From: Muraenolepis orangiensis | Taxonomy: Eukaryota; Chordata; Actinopteri; Gadiformes; Muraenolepididae | DNA length: 64,000 nucleotides | Assembly: GCA_027704905.1 (NCBI GenBank) | Contig: CM051022.1 | Location: 8,561,971-8,625,970, forward strand | Direction of reading: 5' to 3' | Shown: positions 12,565 through 35,674 of the stretch, one piece after another | Layout of the letters: the number at the start of each line of letters is the position of its first letter | Position numbering within the stretch: the stretch's first letter is position 1 | The notes under the pieces: model-generated | Database searches by the model: none | The model's input: the letters and a program-made list of their open reading frames with translations, nothing else | What the model was told of the DNA's origin: nothing | Translations under genes and position numbers: made by a program

Positions 12565-13510
12565 GTCACTCGCCCCATATACAGTACAGGCTGATGAACA
12601 AAGTGACAGCATTAATGGATTGCGGATGGGCACACGTTCTAAAGGGACGGCATTCGAACAGCACTACTAATGGGTTATTTATGGATAATAATTTATATTA
12701 ATTAATAATTTTACGAAAGTTAAGTGGAGTAACTTAATTTAGTAAAGTCATTTCTACAGTTTCTGTTTAATATGCCTGATGGTGAAGATACATTTTCATG
12801 ATATTTAAAATACGAATGTATTCAGTAAAATGTGATTTGAAATGACAGATCATTAATCATTAGCTACGATACTATTTAATTAGGAGTTACTCATCAACTA
12901 ACGGTTCACTAGCAGTTCTTCATTCATTACTAATTGTTTCCCCGGTGACTAAATGTGTGGCCTTAATTATAAAGTTTGACCTAAATATTAAATAGCTATC
13001 AAAACAACTATTCCCACATAAACATATCCTGTACTATACTATACTGTTCGAATCTCAGTAGCTTAGACTAAATATTAAACACATTTGTTTAGGTTCAAAT
13101 GTTTTAATTAATTGATTAATTATTTTTTAAATGTTTTTATTTATTCATTCATTTAGGTCTTAGGGTCTTAAGGTCTTCAATTATTTTCGCTGTACTGTAC
13201 TTGTGCTGTGCAATGACAATACATTTGAATCTAATCTAATCTAATCGTATTCTAAGCAGGGAAGGAAGCACAGTGGCGGTGTTATAAGTATTCGACTACA
13301 TATAGCCAGGTCACAAAGTCAAGTTTGAAAGTCATAGACAAGCGTTCAAAAAAATGTATGATCATCTTACAGGCTAACTCACGATGTAGGCTGCCTGGAG
13401 TTATCCACACACTAAATGTGACTGACCTATTAGATACTTGTGTAGTTGTATAACTCAGAGAACACGTGCTGGGGTCTCCATCGTTGGGGGTCACCCTTAC
13501 GTTATACGTT
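11970..13510. other. Intergenic stretch with short simple repeats, no gene seen
   Basis: It contains short CA runs (12255-12280, 12537-12560), a C run (12386-12402) and AT-rich unique sequence. No exon or RNA gene was recognised. Confidence 0.4.
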
Positions 13511-13519
13511 ACGTTATAT

Positions 13520-13670
13520 GACGTTGAGATAAAGATACGATGCTTTAAGTGAACATAACGATACAGTACTTTGAGTAAAGATAAAGATACGATGTTGGAA
13601 GTTAAGATAAAGATGCGATGTTGGAAGTTAAGATCGCGATACAAATTGCTCCAAGTGAAGACAATTAAGA
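13520..13670. repeat. Degenerate mini-satellite, about 24-28 bp unit
   Basis: The core GATAAAGATACGATG / GTTGGAAGTTAAGAT recurs about five times with drift. Copies near 13585-13640 are nearly identical. Confidence 0.65.
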
Positions 13671-14653
13671 TGCTTCTTTAAGTTAAGATGACGATTGCAA
13701 AGCGCCGTTCAAAACGCAATACAAATGTGGGTTAGCCCATCTTGAAAAACGTCATAATCCACAGCCTATTTGGGCACAATAATCCTGTGCTTTGTACACG
13801 ATTGGCATGTTTGTATTCTTTAAAGAATACCTTTAGTCTGTACGTCTGAATACAGCCTCCCCCCCCCCTGAGTTTGCTCCACTGATCTACTGACCTAGTT
13901 TCCACCCAACCAAATGGGTTCCGAAATTCTTTAGAAAAAATAAATAAAAAAAGTGTGGAAACAGCTTCTCTCCATCTGTTCCTTCCCGGCACATAATACC
14001 ACCCACCCACCCACACCCACACACACGTTAGATGCTAAACTTATTTTTGATGTACTGTACTTGCAGTGATGTGCAATGACAATACATTAGAATCGAATCT
14101 ACCGGTGAGGTTGCTTCACTTCTTGCAGCCAGCAGTGCGCACACGCTGTCGGACCGGACCTGTATCGATCAGCCTGGATCGATCAGCCTGGATCGTCCCC
14201 TATCTGACGGGATGGTCCTGCCTTTTGGACCAATATGGTCACCTACCTGCTCCATCACTCTCGGCCGTCCCGTAAATTCCGAGGTCGCTGCCTCCCGCGT
14301 CCTGTGCAGCCATGGCTGGAGCCGCTGCTGTGGCCGAGCCCGGCTCCGTGTGGCAGGATGGGGGGGTATACGAGAGAGGAGATATGCTATGGAGAGATAG
14401 AGAGAGCGAGAGCGAGAGAGGTGGCAGTGTCGGAGAGAACTAGTAAGAAGTGGTAGTATAATTCACTTTTTTTTTCTCCACACACCCCTCACCTCTCTAC
14501 GCCTCTCCTCCTCCCTCAAATGCGTGGATGGAGGGAGATGAGTGTTGCGTGGGAGGGGGTGAAGGGGGGGGGTGAGGAGGAGAGACACAATGCCGTTCAG
14601 AGGACACACCACTTATTCAGCCCAACGACGAGGCAACCTCATCAACCCGTTAC

Positions 14654-14787
14654 CTGCTGCTGGGGAATCAGTGGCGCCACACACACACAGTGTATAATTG
14701 GAGACCTCTGCCGAGACTTTACGCACGTTTTTCGACGACGGCGGTGACCTATATAATGTATATATTATACAATTTAACCGTCACGTG
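14654..14787 (-). promoter_or_regulatory. Promoter-like segment with E-box and TATA on the minus strand, candidate bmal2 5' end
   Basis: On the minus strand a palindromic E-box CACGTG (14782-14787) is followed by an AT block with TATAATATATACATTATATA (about 14751-14770) and then GC-rich sequence ending in CAGCAG|GTAACG, a plausible donor (exon end 14654). It is on the correct strand and side for the 5' end of bmal2. This is inference only: no start codon, no coding match and no CAGE-type evidence. Confidence 0.25.
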
Positions 14788-16385
14788 CCGCCGCCGCTGA
14801 TGATCACACACACACACACACCTAAATAAAATATAAATAAAAACCGCAAAATGAAATGAATAAAACTGGTGATCAGTAATGTCATACACTCACATGCTTA
14901 GTGTGGAGGAAAACAAAACAACAAAACACTATTTAGTAATTAGGAAACGAACACTGGAGCCTCAGATTACATATAAGATTTGTTTGTGTGTTTTAGTTTA
15001 TTTAATATCTCTGATAAGTGCATAGTTTATTCCCTTAAATTGAAGCATATTCCCTTACAGAATATATACTTTTGTTGTTATTTGGTATTATCGACATTAT
15101 TTATGTCATTCACTTATAAAGTGAATAACGCTTGCAGTTATCCATAGACAATAAACACACACACACACAGAAAGGTTTGGCTTTGAAGAGATAAAACATA
15201 TTTAATATCGTCATCAGTCTTATGAACAAAGAAACTAAACTCTCAACAAAATGTGAATATATATTAATGGCCGTCTCTGCAATGTTGCTCACTATGCGCT
15301 ACGTCTTGACTTCAAAACAGTATGTACACGTGGTTACACAAAATACACTAAAATAACAAATACACAAAAAAACAAAAAACACTTGATGGTAGAATGTAAA
15401 AGGGGGATGTCTACTTAAATGGCAACCCAGACAATGCAGGTGCTCCTAGCCAGCCACTGCTCTTTTACAGTGCCAGTTTAATGAACAAAAAAAACCCTGT
15501 TCAGCCACACTCAGCCAACAGTTCATACGCGGTATAATGAACAATAGGTCTTCTATCAACAACAACCAATCTAACACATGAACCTGCATACGAGGAGTCA
15601 GTGAAATATGTGGAATAGAATGGGGGGTTTTGAGGTTGCCAGTGTTTGCATGGGGTCCCTCTGCACGCTTTTTAAATTAGCTTCCACTAACTGCTTAGTA
15701 TAGCTTTGCCGTTAACTGAGGCTGCATTCATTCAACAGCATAGGATCAGGAATATACAGTAAATAAACACTTGGACACTTAAATCGAGGAACATGTTAAT
15801 ACACAGAGTGAGTGAGTGACTGAGGAGAGAGAGAGAGAGAGACAGAGACAGACAGAGAGAGAGACTGCTTGGCCCAATTACATTTTTTAGCCCCACTGGG
15901 CACAACATGACACACGAATGGCTTTTCGAAGTAGTCATCTTCTTCTTCAAAGAGATAGAAAGAAATCATCCGAGATCAGGAAAGCAGGACTGACACGTGA
16001 ACCAGTAAAACATATGACCTCCCAACAAGACGCCCAACAACAGGTGGTCTCGCAGACACAGACGAGACGCACAGGTAAATATTTTACCCGCTCCGAGTAA
16101 CACCAACAACACTTCACTTCTTCACCCTCATGAATTAAGGTATACGTCTGCCCTCACCAATGAATACATACACACAGCAGCCATTTCTCTATAGACCCTA
16201 TACGATTTCAAAAAACGCAGTCGTTCCAAACCACGCTTCTCTAGATTGTTCATTGCGCCTCCTCAAACATCCGCTCTACATTCCCAAACAAAAGCTCCTT
16301 GGAGTTGCGGCAAACAGTGCAGCAAGCAGCAGGCCTCGAGCCCTACTTCCATTCATTCAGCCAGCCTCTCCTCCCATGATATACA

Positions 16386-16640
16386 CACACACACACTCCT
16401 TACTTTACACTTTCTTTCACACACACACTCCTTACTTTACACTTTCTTTCACACACACACTCCTTACTTTACACTTTCTTTCACACACACACACACACAC
16501 TCCTTACTTTACACTTTCTTTCACACACACACTCCTTACTTTACACTTTCTTTCACACACACACTCTTTACTTTACACTTTCTTTCACACACACACTCCT
16601 TACTTTACACTTTCTTTCTCTCACACACACACGTTCTGAA
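16386..16640. repeat. 32-bp mini-satellite, about seven copies
   Basis: The unit CTCCTTACTTTACACTTTCT plus a CACACACA run repeats with starts at about 16397, 16429, 16461, 16501, 16533, 16565 and 16597. One copy has extra CA units. Open frames across it are artefacts of the repeat. Confidence 0.9.
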
Positions 16641-16754
16641 GTAAAAGGTAGTTTTAAGAACACAGTAATACCATAATAGGCTAACCCTGAAACACCCCCC
16701 CCCCCTCCCCCCTCAACCACCAACCCCGCCCTCCTCAAGGTAGTTTCTAATCAG

Positions 16755-16935
16755 ACAACCAATGGGTTTGCCGCCTCAGTAGCACACGTGCAGAGGAAGT
16801 GACACGCGGGGGGGAATAACTTCCGCTGTATGTCGACTTTCACCGATTCTCTGTATTCATGCGGGAAACGCTTTATGTTACGGGGAGGAAATCATTACAA
16901 GCAAGAATGTCGTCTCGGTCAACATCGTGAGTAAG
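16755..16935 (+). promoter_or_regulatory. Promoter-like segment with CCAAT, E-box and ETS-type sites, unassigned
   Basis: The plus strand shows CCAATGGG (16760), CACGTG (about 16787), GAGGAAGTGAC (about 16793), then an ATG at about 16907 followed by a donor-like ATC|GTGAGTAAG. It lies between bmal2 and stk38l. No downstream coding exon on this strand was recognised, so it may be a non-coding transcript start, the far side of a bidirectional promoter, or chance. Confidence 0.25.
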
Positions 16936-17484
16936 GAACTCTAGGTTCTCCTTTGTAATGTTGCCACTTTTCAAAAACGCCTGCTGCTTTCTCTGCTTAC
17001 TATTCTTTAAAATAGGAGTCTTCAACACGAGGGCTATAGCCACACGTACCCCACGTATAGGTTGGGCCGGGGGGGGGGGGGGGTCAGCGTGACATTTCTT
17101 TGGTCAGTAGTTAAAGAGTTTGTTAGCGTGTGTTCATACACAGTGCCCAGGATACCGTTTTAGTTTTGCAGATTAGCAGATTAGCAGACTGCTAATGTGA
17201 GCATATGAGGTACTAATGAAGATATTTGTTTTGGATTTGATCATTTCAAGGGGACTTTAAATCCTGGTCCTGAACTATGGGAAGCCCCACTAAGGTGAGG
17301 CTAAACTATTGGAAGAGTTGGTGGTGGTGATGGGAGGGAGGGGGGGGGGGGGACTATCCATAGCCACACGATTAGTACTAACCAGTATAATTTAAGATTC
17401 AATATTTACTCTTAAAGGCACTTTTTTCCCCCTCTTTTGTAATTGAGCTAGGATTGTGTGATTGGCTCTTACACCGATTCCAAG

Positions 17485-17770
17485 AACATTATTTTGAAAC
17501 AGGAAGGATCCTGTAGAGGTGACTATTATTTTGAAATATGAAAAAAACCTGTAAACTATTACATTTAAACATGAAGGAACCCGTCGACTACTATTCTGAA
17601 ACATGAAGGAACCAGTAGAACATTCATTCTGAGAACAGAAAAGGAACCTTGCCTTGATACCGTTATTTTAAAACAGCACCTGGATACAATTATTTTTAAA
17701 CACAAAAGGAACCGGTCGACTATCATTTTGAAACGGGAAGGAACCTGGATACGGTTATTTTGGATTGACA
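17485..17770. repeat. Degenerate tandem array, unit roughly 32-36 bp
   Basis: Repeated variants of ATTATTTTGAAACAGGAAGG followed by AACCTGTAGA-like or AACCGGTCGACT-like blocks, about eight units with many substitutions. It is downstream of the stk38l stop codon, so it could lie in the 3' UTR or just beyond. Confidence 0.65.
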
Positions 17771-18360
17771 ACGTCTACCTGTTAACGAAGAGAAGCAGAG
17801 CCAACTCTAACCTTGATCTTGGTGCAGGACTGCAATGAGGTTGGCATGTTACTACCTTGACACAAATCATATTGACCTAAACAAGTTGGCCAAATTGGCA
17901 ACAACACTTTGACACCGAGACAAAATGTAATTTGTGCCACAGCGGATTCTCTTCACTTAAAATGCGTTGTCGCGAAGAGGGAAATCTCGAAAGACAAACT
18001 TTACATCTTGAACATTCTCATTCTGGTCATTCACCCTTGTGCCAACCTGAAGCTTCATTTATGGCCCCTTACATGCAGCGGTTATTGGTTACAATGTTAC
18101 CTAGCCTGAGACGGACAGAGATGTGAGTGAAGACGACGTCGTTGACGCCATGTTTGACCCTGACAAAAACCAAAGCTAACCGAGGTACTGCGGCGTTAGC
18201 GCTCCTGCAATGCGATCGAGCGAGGGAGGGAGGGAGGGATGAGACTAGGTCAAGTGAAAAAAAATATGCCTATTGGTGGCTTGGGTTTGGGTTAAGATTG
18301 TGGCCAGCACCAGCGAAAGAGGGGCTGGACAAGCCCCCGAACCCTGTGTCCGTGATAAGT

Positions 18361-18409
18361 CTGTGATCTCTGGGGAGGTGGGGTGCGGTGGGGTGGGGTG
18401 GGGTGGGGT
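18361..18409. repeat. GGGGT pentamer repeat beside the stk38l stop codon
   Basis: GGGGTGGGGTGGGGTGGGGT directly abuts the stk38l stop; in the mRNA it is a CCCCA-rich start to the 3' UTR. Confidence 0.85.
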
Positions 18410-26003
<7,594 letters not shown>

Positions 26004-26009
26004 GCTATC

Positions 26010-29220
<3,211 letters not shown>

Positions 29221-29224
29221 GATT

Positions 29225-29345
29225 GACACTCACCGGAGCCAATGAATAAAGAGGAAAAAGTAACGGATGTTAAAATCGACCAATCGGCGGGGGATTTGAA
29301 GTACGTAAACGCATCCGATATCCAATGAGAGCGTTCATATCTACC
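29225..29345 (-). promoter_or_regulatory. Promoter-like segment with three CCAAT boxes, candidate stk38l 5' end
   Basis: CCAAT occurs at 29239-29243, 29280-29284 and 29322-29326. On the minus strand a donor-like CTCCG|GTGAGTG ends at 29234, which could close a non-coding first exon of stk38l. Orientation is uncertain because the CCAAT boxes are on the plus strand. Confidence 0.3.
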
Positions 29346-29349
29346 GTTG

Positions 29350-30086
29350 CGCCTGGAAACGCCTTCTATGCAACTCCGCAGGTTCTCGGTGTCTTTCTGT
29401 GTCTTTTGTAAACCTTCTCACACACCGTCTTCCAAAACCCCTTGTGTTTGTTGACGTTATTGCGCTTAAGTGTGTGTGTACTTAGGACGTAGATGTGGCA
29501 ATTGTGAACTAATTCCATCTGAAACCCGGTCTTCTTTGTGCATTTGCTCAATTGTAATTAATTAAAAAGAAAGGGGTTAAAGGTCGTCCCTCTACTTAAG
29601 CGTTATTTACTGGGAGGCTAAGATATTCCTAGGTCAGACATATGTCAAACGTGTGTAGATTCTTCCCCAACGCAAAAAAAAAGAATATATACACGAAACA
29701 ATGTTAGAAAATAAAGCGAAACATATATCTCATAACAGTCCTACCTCTTGGCTAAAATAATAAAGGGGAAAAACCAGTGGCATTGGAGAGTGGATATCAT
29801 AACATTTTTTTTGGGGGGGGGGGGGCCTTTACAATGCTTTCCTTGTTTGAGCCATGATGTCAATACGTTCCCTGGTGGGTGTGGCCTTCTCTCTACCAAC
29901 ACTTTCTGGGTGTGGTGGGGGTGGCCAAGGCCAAGACCAAGTTGTTATATTACTCACATCAATGGGGGCGCTTGAGCTGCTATATTTAGATTTAGGCTAT
30001 ACACCCCTCTGGCTTGAGGGCTGAGTCTTTCTCCAAAATCTGGAGATTTTTCTAAAGCAACCCCCCCCCCCCTCTCTCCCATGCGT

Positions 30087-30133
<47 letters not shown>

Positions 30134-31344
30134 TATCTTTTTGATGCAAAAACAAATATCAGTTTGATACATCACACCGACCCAATGACATGGGCAAAAG
30201 GTAGAATCAAGTTATAATATTTTGACTTTATTTTAAAATAACCGTACTGTAGTACGCAGGTTGTAAGGCAGTTGTGTAACATTGCGTGTCAAGTGTTCAT
30301 ACCAGTTTTCTCACGCACACACACACACAAACAAACACAAAAACAGAACTAAAGTAAACCCTGCACATATACATCTACACATGATACACAGAATACATAA
30401 AAGGGGCATCTTTTTTTATACATTCAAAACATGAGTTTCGGGTTGGTTCAGGTTTCAACCGCCCCCCCTGCTTGGGTCACCCGGGCCGGGACTCACCTGT
30501 GGATCGATCACACCTGCACCAGTTCAAGGTGATTTAAAGATAAGGAACGCACGCCTGTATTCTCACAGCCAACATCTTCTTTTGTACCCTTGTCGCCATA
30601 ACAACACGACTTCACGATTAGCAGTTAGGGGAGACACACTTTTGTTTTTCACCCATTTAGCTTTTCTGAGATTTGACTAGGGATTTCCCCCTCCTCTCCT
30701 CTCCTCTCCGTGATGTTTCCCCATCACGTCACTTCTCACCCACGGGCGGGAGGAAGACCAAGGAGGAGCAGGAGGCGCCCCTTGCACTTCAGGGTGTCAA
30801 CCTGAACCCACAGCAGCTGGCGCTGAGAGACGAACGACGAAGAGGCCATAACGGCACCGTGCGTTTTCTAGCTGTTGCTAAACATTCCTGCCTGCAGTAA
30901 CAGGAAGTGGGGCAGGAGAGTGTTCAAAGTTGGAGGAGAAAAAAAAACAAAAAAAAAACAAAACACAAAATAACTCTGCCAACTGTACACACAAACTTCA
31001 CGTCTTCAGATGAACACAAACGGAAAACAAAGTCAACATTTAACTTGAGAGCCCAGAGGTGGCTGTGGCACGGTCGTTCTTCCAAATCCGTCACAAATGT
31101 GACATCTGGTCAGAATGGCAGAATCAAAACAGCAATACAAATGATTTACCCTCGTTCCAGGGCAGGGCTGAGGGGCATATTGTGAACGCCACACAATCCC
31201 CCAAGTCTTTTATTCCGGGCCTACAGGATATAAGAAGCACAATGGGAGCTGGCAGAAGTCGTAGTGATGTTGTGTAGGCCATCTGTCATCAGGTCCCCGG
31301 GCTATTGTCAGTTAATTTGTAAAGATTCATAGAGGCCTGCGCGC

Positions 31345-31377
<33 letters not shown>

Positions 31378-31680
31378 TGCATACACATATTTCTTTAGCC
31401 CAGTAAATAGACATGGATCGTCTTTTAAGGGTAATATTATATATACAAAAAAAAGGGATAGTGTCTTTTGAGGTCTTTGTGGAAAATCTGATTTTTGTTT
31501 GTCCTCCTCGATGGCATGTTGAAGGTGAGAGGGTGGGGGCTGAGTTCTGTTGGAGGGGGGGTGGGTGGGTGGGGGGGGGGGGGGGTGGAGGAGCGGGATC
31601 AGGACTGGCTGGGCGATGGGGGGGGGGGTGGAGGAGCGGGATCAGGACTGGCTGGGCGATGGGGGGGGGGGGGGTGGAGG
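29350..31680. other. Intergenic region between the stk38l 5' side and the med21 3' end, no gene seen
   Basis: Contains a G run (29812-29824), C run (30061-30072), a CA tract (30090-30127), a GT tract (31346-31376) and AT-rich unique sequence. The plus-strand TTTATT at 31209-31214 (AATAAA in med21 sense) is a plausible med21 poly(A) signal about 475 nt past its stop codon. Confidence 0.4.
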
Positions 31681-31710
31681 AGCGGGATCAGGACTGGCTG
31701 GGCGATGGCT
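31585..31710. repeat. Tandem triplication of the med21 stop-codon region
   Basis: The block GGAGCGGGATCAGGACTGGC followed by TGGGCGATGG and a G run occurs three times, with AGGACTGG at 31601, 31644 and 31690. Spacing is 43 and 46 bp and differs only by G-run length. The rightmost copy is the genuine end of the med21 coding sequence; the other two lie in its 3' UTR. Confidence 0.9.
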
Positions 31711-34700
31711 GGCTGGGCGCTGTGTTGCGGGTGCGGAGCTGGGACTGGGCGATGTCGGCCAGGGCGCTCTGGACCTTCTCCAGCAGCACGTCCCCGCGGT
31801 ACACCACCTCCTCCAGCCGCGCCGCCGCCCCGTGGTTCTCCTCCTCCAGCTGACGGAGGCTGGCCGCCTGGGGAACAAACGGCACAGCAGACATAGCGTT
31901 ATCACCACCACCACCACCACCACCCCCCACCCCCACCTGCAGTCAGGTAGACTATTGGAGCACTGCAAATGCGATTGCCAGGGGAATGGGTTGGTTTTTA
32001 ATGGGTCAGTTAGGAGAAAGTATTTTTCCACTCTTACTTCCTGGAAAAGCAATGTACATTTAAATTGCGGAAACTAGTTAGGGGTCTTTCAACTAAAATA
32101 ACCCATGCTAAAGAGCACCATGTCATAGACCACATGATTGTACAGACGTTTGGGTGTTTGCAAAGGTACTGTGTTCAAACCCCACTATACAAGATTCAAG
32201 ATGTTTAATTGACATTCGCAACAAGTACAATGGAATGCTTACTCCCCATTTCCTCCTGCAGTATGAATTTGCATAATATAACAATAATATGTTCGCAGTA
32301 ATGTATTTGCAGCTTGCACATAGGTCCTCTTTGAGCAAGACGCCTAATCCCTACCGAATAATGAACAACACTGTTTGGTTCAAGGGTCTTTGTAGAAAAG
32401 ATTGGCTGGTAAACAGACCAGATGAAACCATTTAGCAGTAAAGGATCCTACACTCGGTCAACCACATTCAAGTTTAACCATTGGCTCTTTAAACCACCAG
32501 ACCAGTGTAGAGTAGCTCTACCTGAACAGTGATAGGAGTACACACCACTCCAGCATATAGAGCTGGAGGGGAAAGGCAGATAGCACCCCCCCCCCCCCCT
32601 GCCAGACAACCCGTATGAACATGTTCAACACGCAACCACAGAAACGAGAGAGTTGACCAAACGACGAGGAAGCCAATTCATATGCAAATCAGGGAAGAGG
32701 TGGCTATGTGTGGCTATAGCAGAGAGTCAAATCAGAACATATTAACCTGCTTGTTAAGACGTTACAGTAAGGTTGTTAATTTACTTCTACAGGCATCAAC
32801 AGAGAAATTTTCCATTGAACATATCTTTATTTTTGTACTTGAGATGGGCATATTTAACACTGGAGCACAAGCATACAACTCAAGACAGTTTGGCAATGTG
32901 CTCCTGTAGAGAGTATTCCACACCGTTTCACACTGATTATCCAAGTTCCACGTTTATCTTGAACGTAAGTAAAAAAAGTAAAAAGTAAAAGGCTTTTTTC
33001 AAATGCTGAAAAAGATTGAATAACCATAGATCATCTTAATATGTTTCTATGATAATCGGAGACCACCACCACGGTCGGTGTTTAAATTGTGGGTGGGACC
33101 GGAACCTCAGATTCACTAACCGCCTCGGGCTACTGGTTTTGTATGCAAGATGAGCCACGCCCAGAATACATTTCATACTGGAGCCTACCGGTTGAGGGAA
33201 TTCTAGTGTGTGTGTAATTCAAATAACAGGCTTGCTTGAAGTCCCTTCATTGTGCAATTTCTTCTTTTTTTACCCCCCTGCCCAGAGTGAAAAATATAGA
33301 TGGATTTCAAAACCACCTCAATGGCTCAGCCTCATTTGCTCTCCATCCCAATTGGTTCATTTTCCTTCCATTTTGAAAAAACAATGTTTACAAAAGCCTG
33401 TCTGAGCAGTCCTCCCTTATGACTGACAATGGAATCAAACCAGCCGTACCCTCCTTTCATTGTGAGGCGGATAAAGGTTTTACTTTACTTTTAAGTTTAC
33501 ATGATTTACTCAATTAGCCGACACTTTCATCTAAAGAGACAGTAAGTCTTACAGTAAGTACAGATATGTGTTACTCAGGAGCAGAGAGGCGTTAAGGCCT
33601 CAGTCAAAACCTATCTCACCCAGCACCCTTCAGCTGGGTGTCACTGGGTGTGCGACAGTATAAATTGATAATTCTGGCATCAAAACTCACGTCACTGTAC
33701 CACAAGCAGTGAGTACCGAGTAGTAGGTAGGTACTCAGGTATCCCTGCTCTCTATGGCCTGTATGTTTCGTTGAACATCAGGTTATATTGACCAAATTGC
33801 GCCCCCTAGTGGTAAATACATGTATAGAGCAATGTCGGCCTGCTTGCTTACTTGTAGTGCAGCAGTGGATTCCTCGCTGGGTAAAGAGTCAATGAGCACA
33901 TCCACGTCTTTGGCTGTCCGGGCAATCAGGGCCGCAAACAGCTGGGCATATTCTAGAGTTGAAGAAGCACACCAAGCTAAGGAAAATGTCCGATGCCCAA
34001 TTCAACAACACCTCCCATCCCATTGATAATTACATCTTTATAATGTGTATACATGACATGAAAGTCTTTGAAAGAAAGGATGCCACGGCAACAGGTGAAC
34101 ATAACCGTGTGTTGTTTTGCTGATATTACATTTTACTTTATTAACATATGTTTTAAATAAATGGTGGCTGGAAACTGAACCTATAAACATCTCAATTATA
34201 GGTTAAAAATAAATGCTGCGTGATACGGCCCCCACAAACTGTAAAAAAAACAAAAAAAAACTCTTCTGCCATTTAGACTCCAGCTTGTCACACATGTTCA
34301 CAACTCAGTGAATCTCAAGAAAATGTGCAAAAACAACCACGTATGTGAGAGGAAAGACCGAGAGAATGGACTGAGAAATGTCATTTAAAAAAGGTAAGGT
34401 AAGTCATGGTTAATAACAAGGCGTCGGGTCACCTTCTGTGGGGTTGGCCGGCTGGTCCTTGTTGATCGCTGTCTGTATGTTGTTGAACGAGGCAGGTGGT
34501 GCACATTGTTGCAGGACGCCGATGGCGTTGCAAAACTGATCTGCAAGCTGATGAGAATAGCATGAGAAAATGTATTTTAGATTTTTGACACAGTTGAGGT
34601 GCTGTGTACCTGGTTAGTATTTACTATGAACATTTATTATATGCCTTTAACAAAAGCAACATGTGGTGAATTTAGATACAGGTCATTAAGGATGCCTGCA

Positions 34701-35084
34701 TGGAAATCACATCTGTGACACATTCTGGCCACTACACTACTATACTATCCTGCCTGTTGTCTTTGTGGCTGATTAAACGACATACCAAAAACAATCTCTT
34801 CATGCAAAACGTATAGTAGTCCAAGTGTAAACTAAGTAAATGCCCTATAAAACAATGGTAATATACACTACTGTATTATTATTATTATTATTATTTAGTA
34901 GCATTAAGAAAAATGAACACATTACAGGAAGTCATAAGTCATCAAACGGGAAGTAGTTGTATTTAATATATCTCAATATACATTTCCAATACGTCTCCCG
35001 AGGACAGGGCATCAGAAACATACCGATAACAGATAACATACCGTGTTGCACCATTGTGTAACCAACAACCACACCAAACAAACA

Positions 35085-35120
<36 letters not shown>

Positions 35121-35375
35121 GACGAAGTGTAAATAACAAAAACACTCACGACGATAACGTTGAGTGAGAGGGGACGAGCTCAGGACAGTCCCACTTGTTC
35201 ATCATTTAAAATGTATGTGATTTTTCGATTTACCCCCAGCACTTAAACTACGTAAACTATGTGGGGTTTTCACACAACTCTGCCCATGTGTGTAACTAGT
35301 TTGGAATACGGCAAATACAAAAAACTAACCTACCGAATTCACAGCGTCTTGGAGCTGCGTTAGCCGGTCCGCCAT
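31688..35375 (-). CDS. med21: Mediator complex subunit 21, complete CDS, 145 residues in 4 exons
   Basis: Small coiled-coil subunit of the Mediator middle module, paired with MED7, acting in RNA polymerase II transcription. Exons: 35334-35375, 34433-34547, 33852-33952, 31688-31867 (438 nt, phases consistent, GT-AG borders). It starts [14 protein letters not shown], then [58 protein letters not shown] and [13 protein letters not shown], and ends with the coiled coil ([40 protein letters not shown]). Length matches human MED21 (144). The last residues ([10 protein letters not shown]) are from the GC-rich repeat region. It is divergent from fgfr1op2, with only about 300 bp between them. Confidence 0.98.
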
Positions 35376-35674
35376 GTTTCGTTTTTATCTTCACACAAAA
35401 GTAATGCCAAAATCTCGCGAGATTACCGCTATCGCAATGACAGCCGCTTGAACCCCAGGCGAGAGATCAACATACTTTACATTCAACCCGAATTCGTCGC
35501 AAAGAAGCGGACGTTTTTTACATTGAGTCATCAAGTATTTATTTTTTAGTAATTGCCGACAGGTCGGGGTCGTTTTCGTCGTTGCGAACAGAGAGGAGGT
35601 GTACTGTTTGTAGCATTAGCTCATTGATGGAAACTATCCCCATACATCAACAGGAAGTTACCGAATAATCTTCC
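35376..35674. promoter_or_regulatory. Shared bidirectional promoter of med21 and fgfr1op2
   Basis: About 300 bp between the med21 start codon and the upstream fgfr1op2 ATG. It holds the palindrome TCTCGCGAGA (35413-35422), a known element of CpG-type bidirectional promoters, and an ETS-like CAGGAAGT (35650-35657). No TATA box is seen at a usable position. The two outward genes are housekeeping in type, as expected. Confidence 0.75.

Noticed and set aside
14066..14456. Short overlapping plus-strand frames in a GC-rich stretch
   Set aside because: No recognisable domain, no supporting splice sites, and frames end in a GA simple repeat.
16160..16644. Plus-strand frames of 130-160 codons with LLYTFFHTHT repeats
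   Set aside because: They arise from the 32-bp mini-satellite.
31413..32077. Glycine- and tryptophan-rich plus-strand frames of up to 175 codons
   Set aside because: They are antisense to med21 exon 4 and its G-run tandem repeat.
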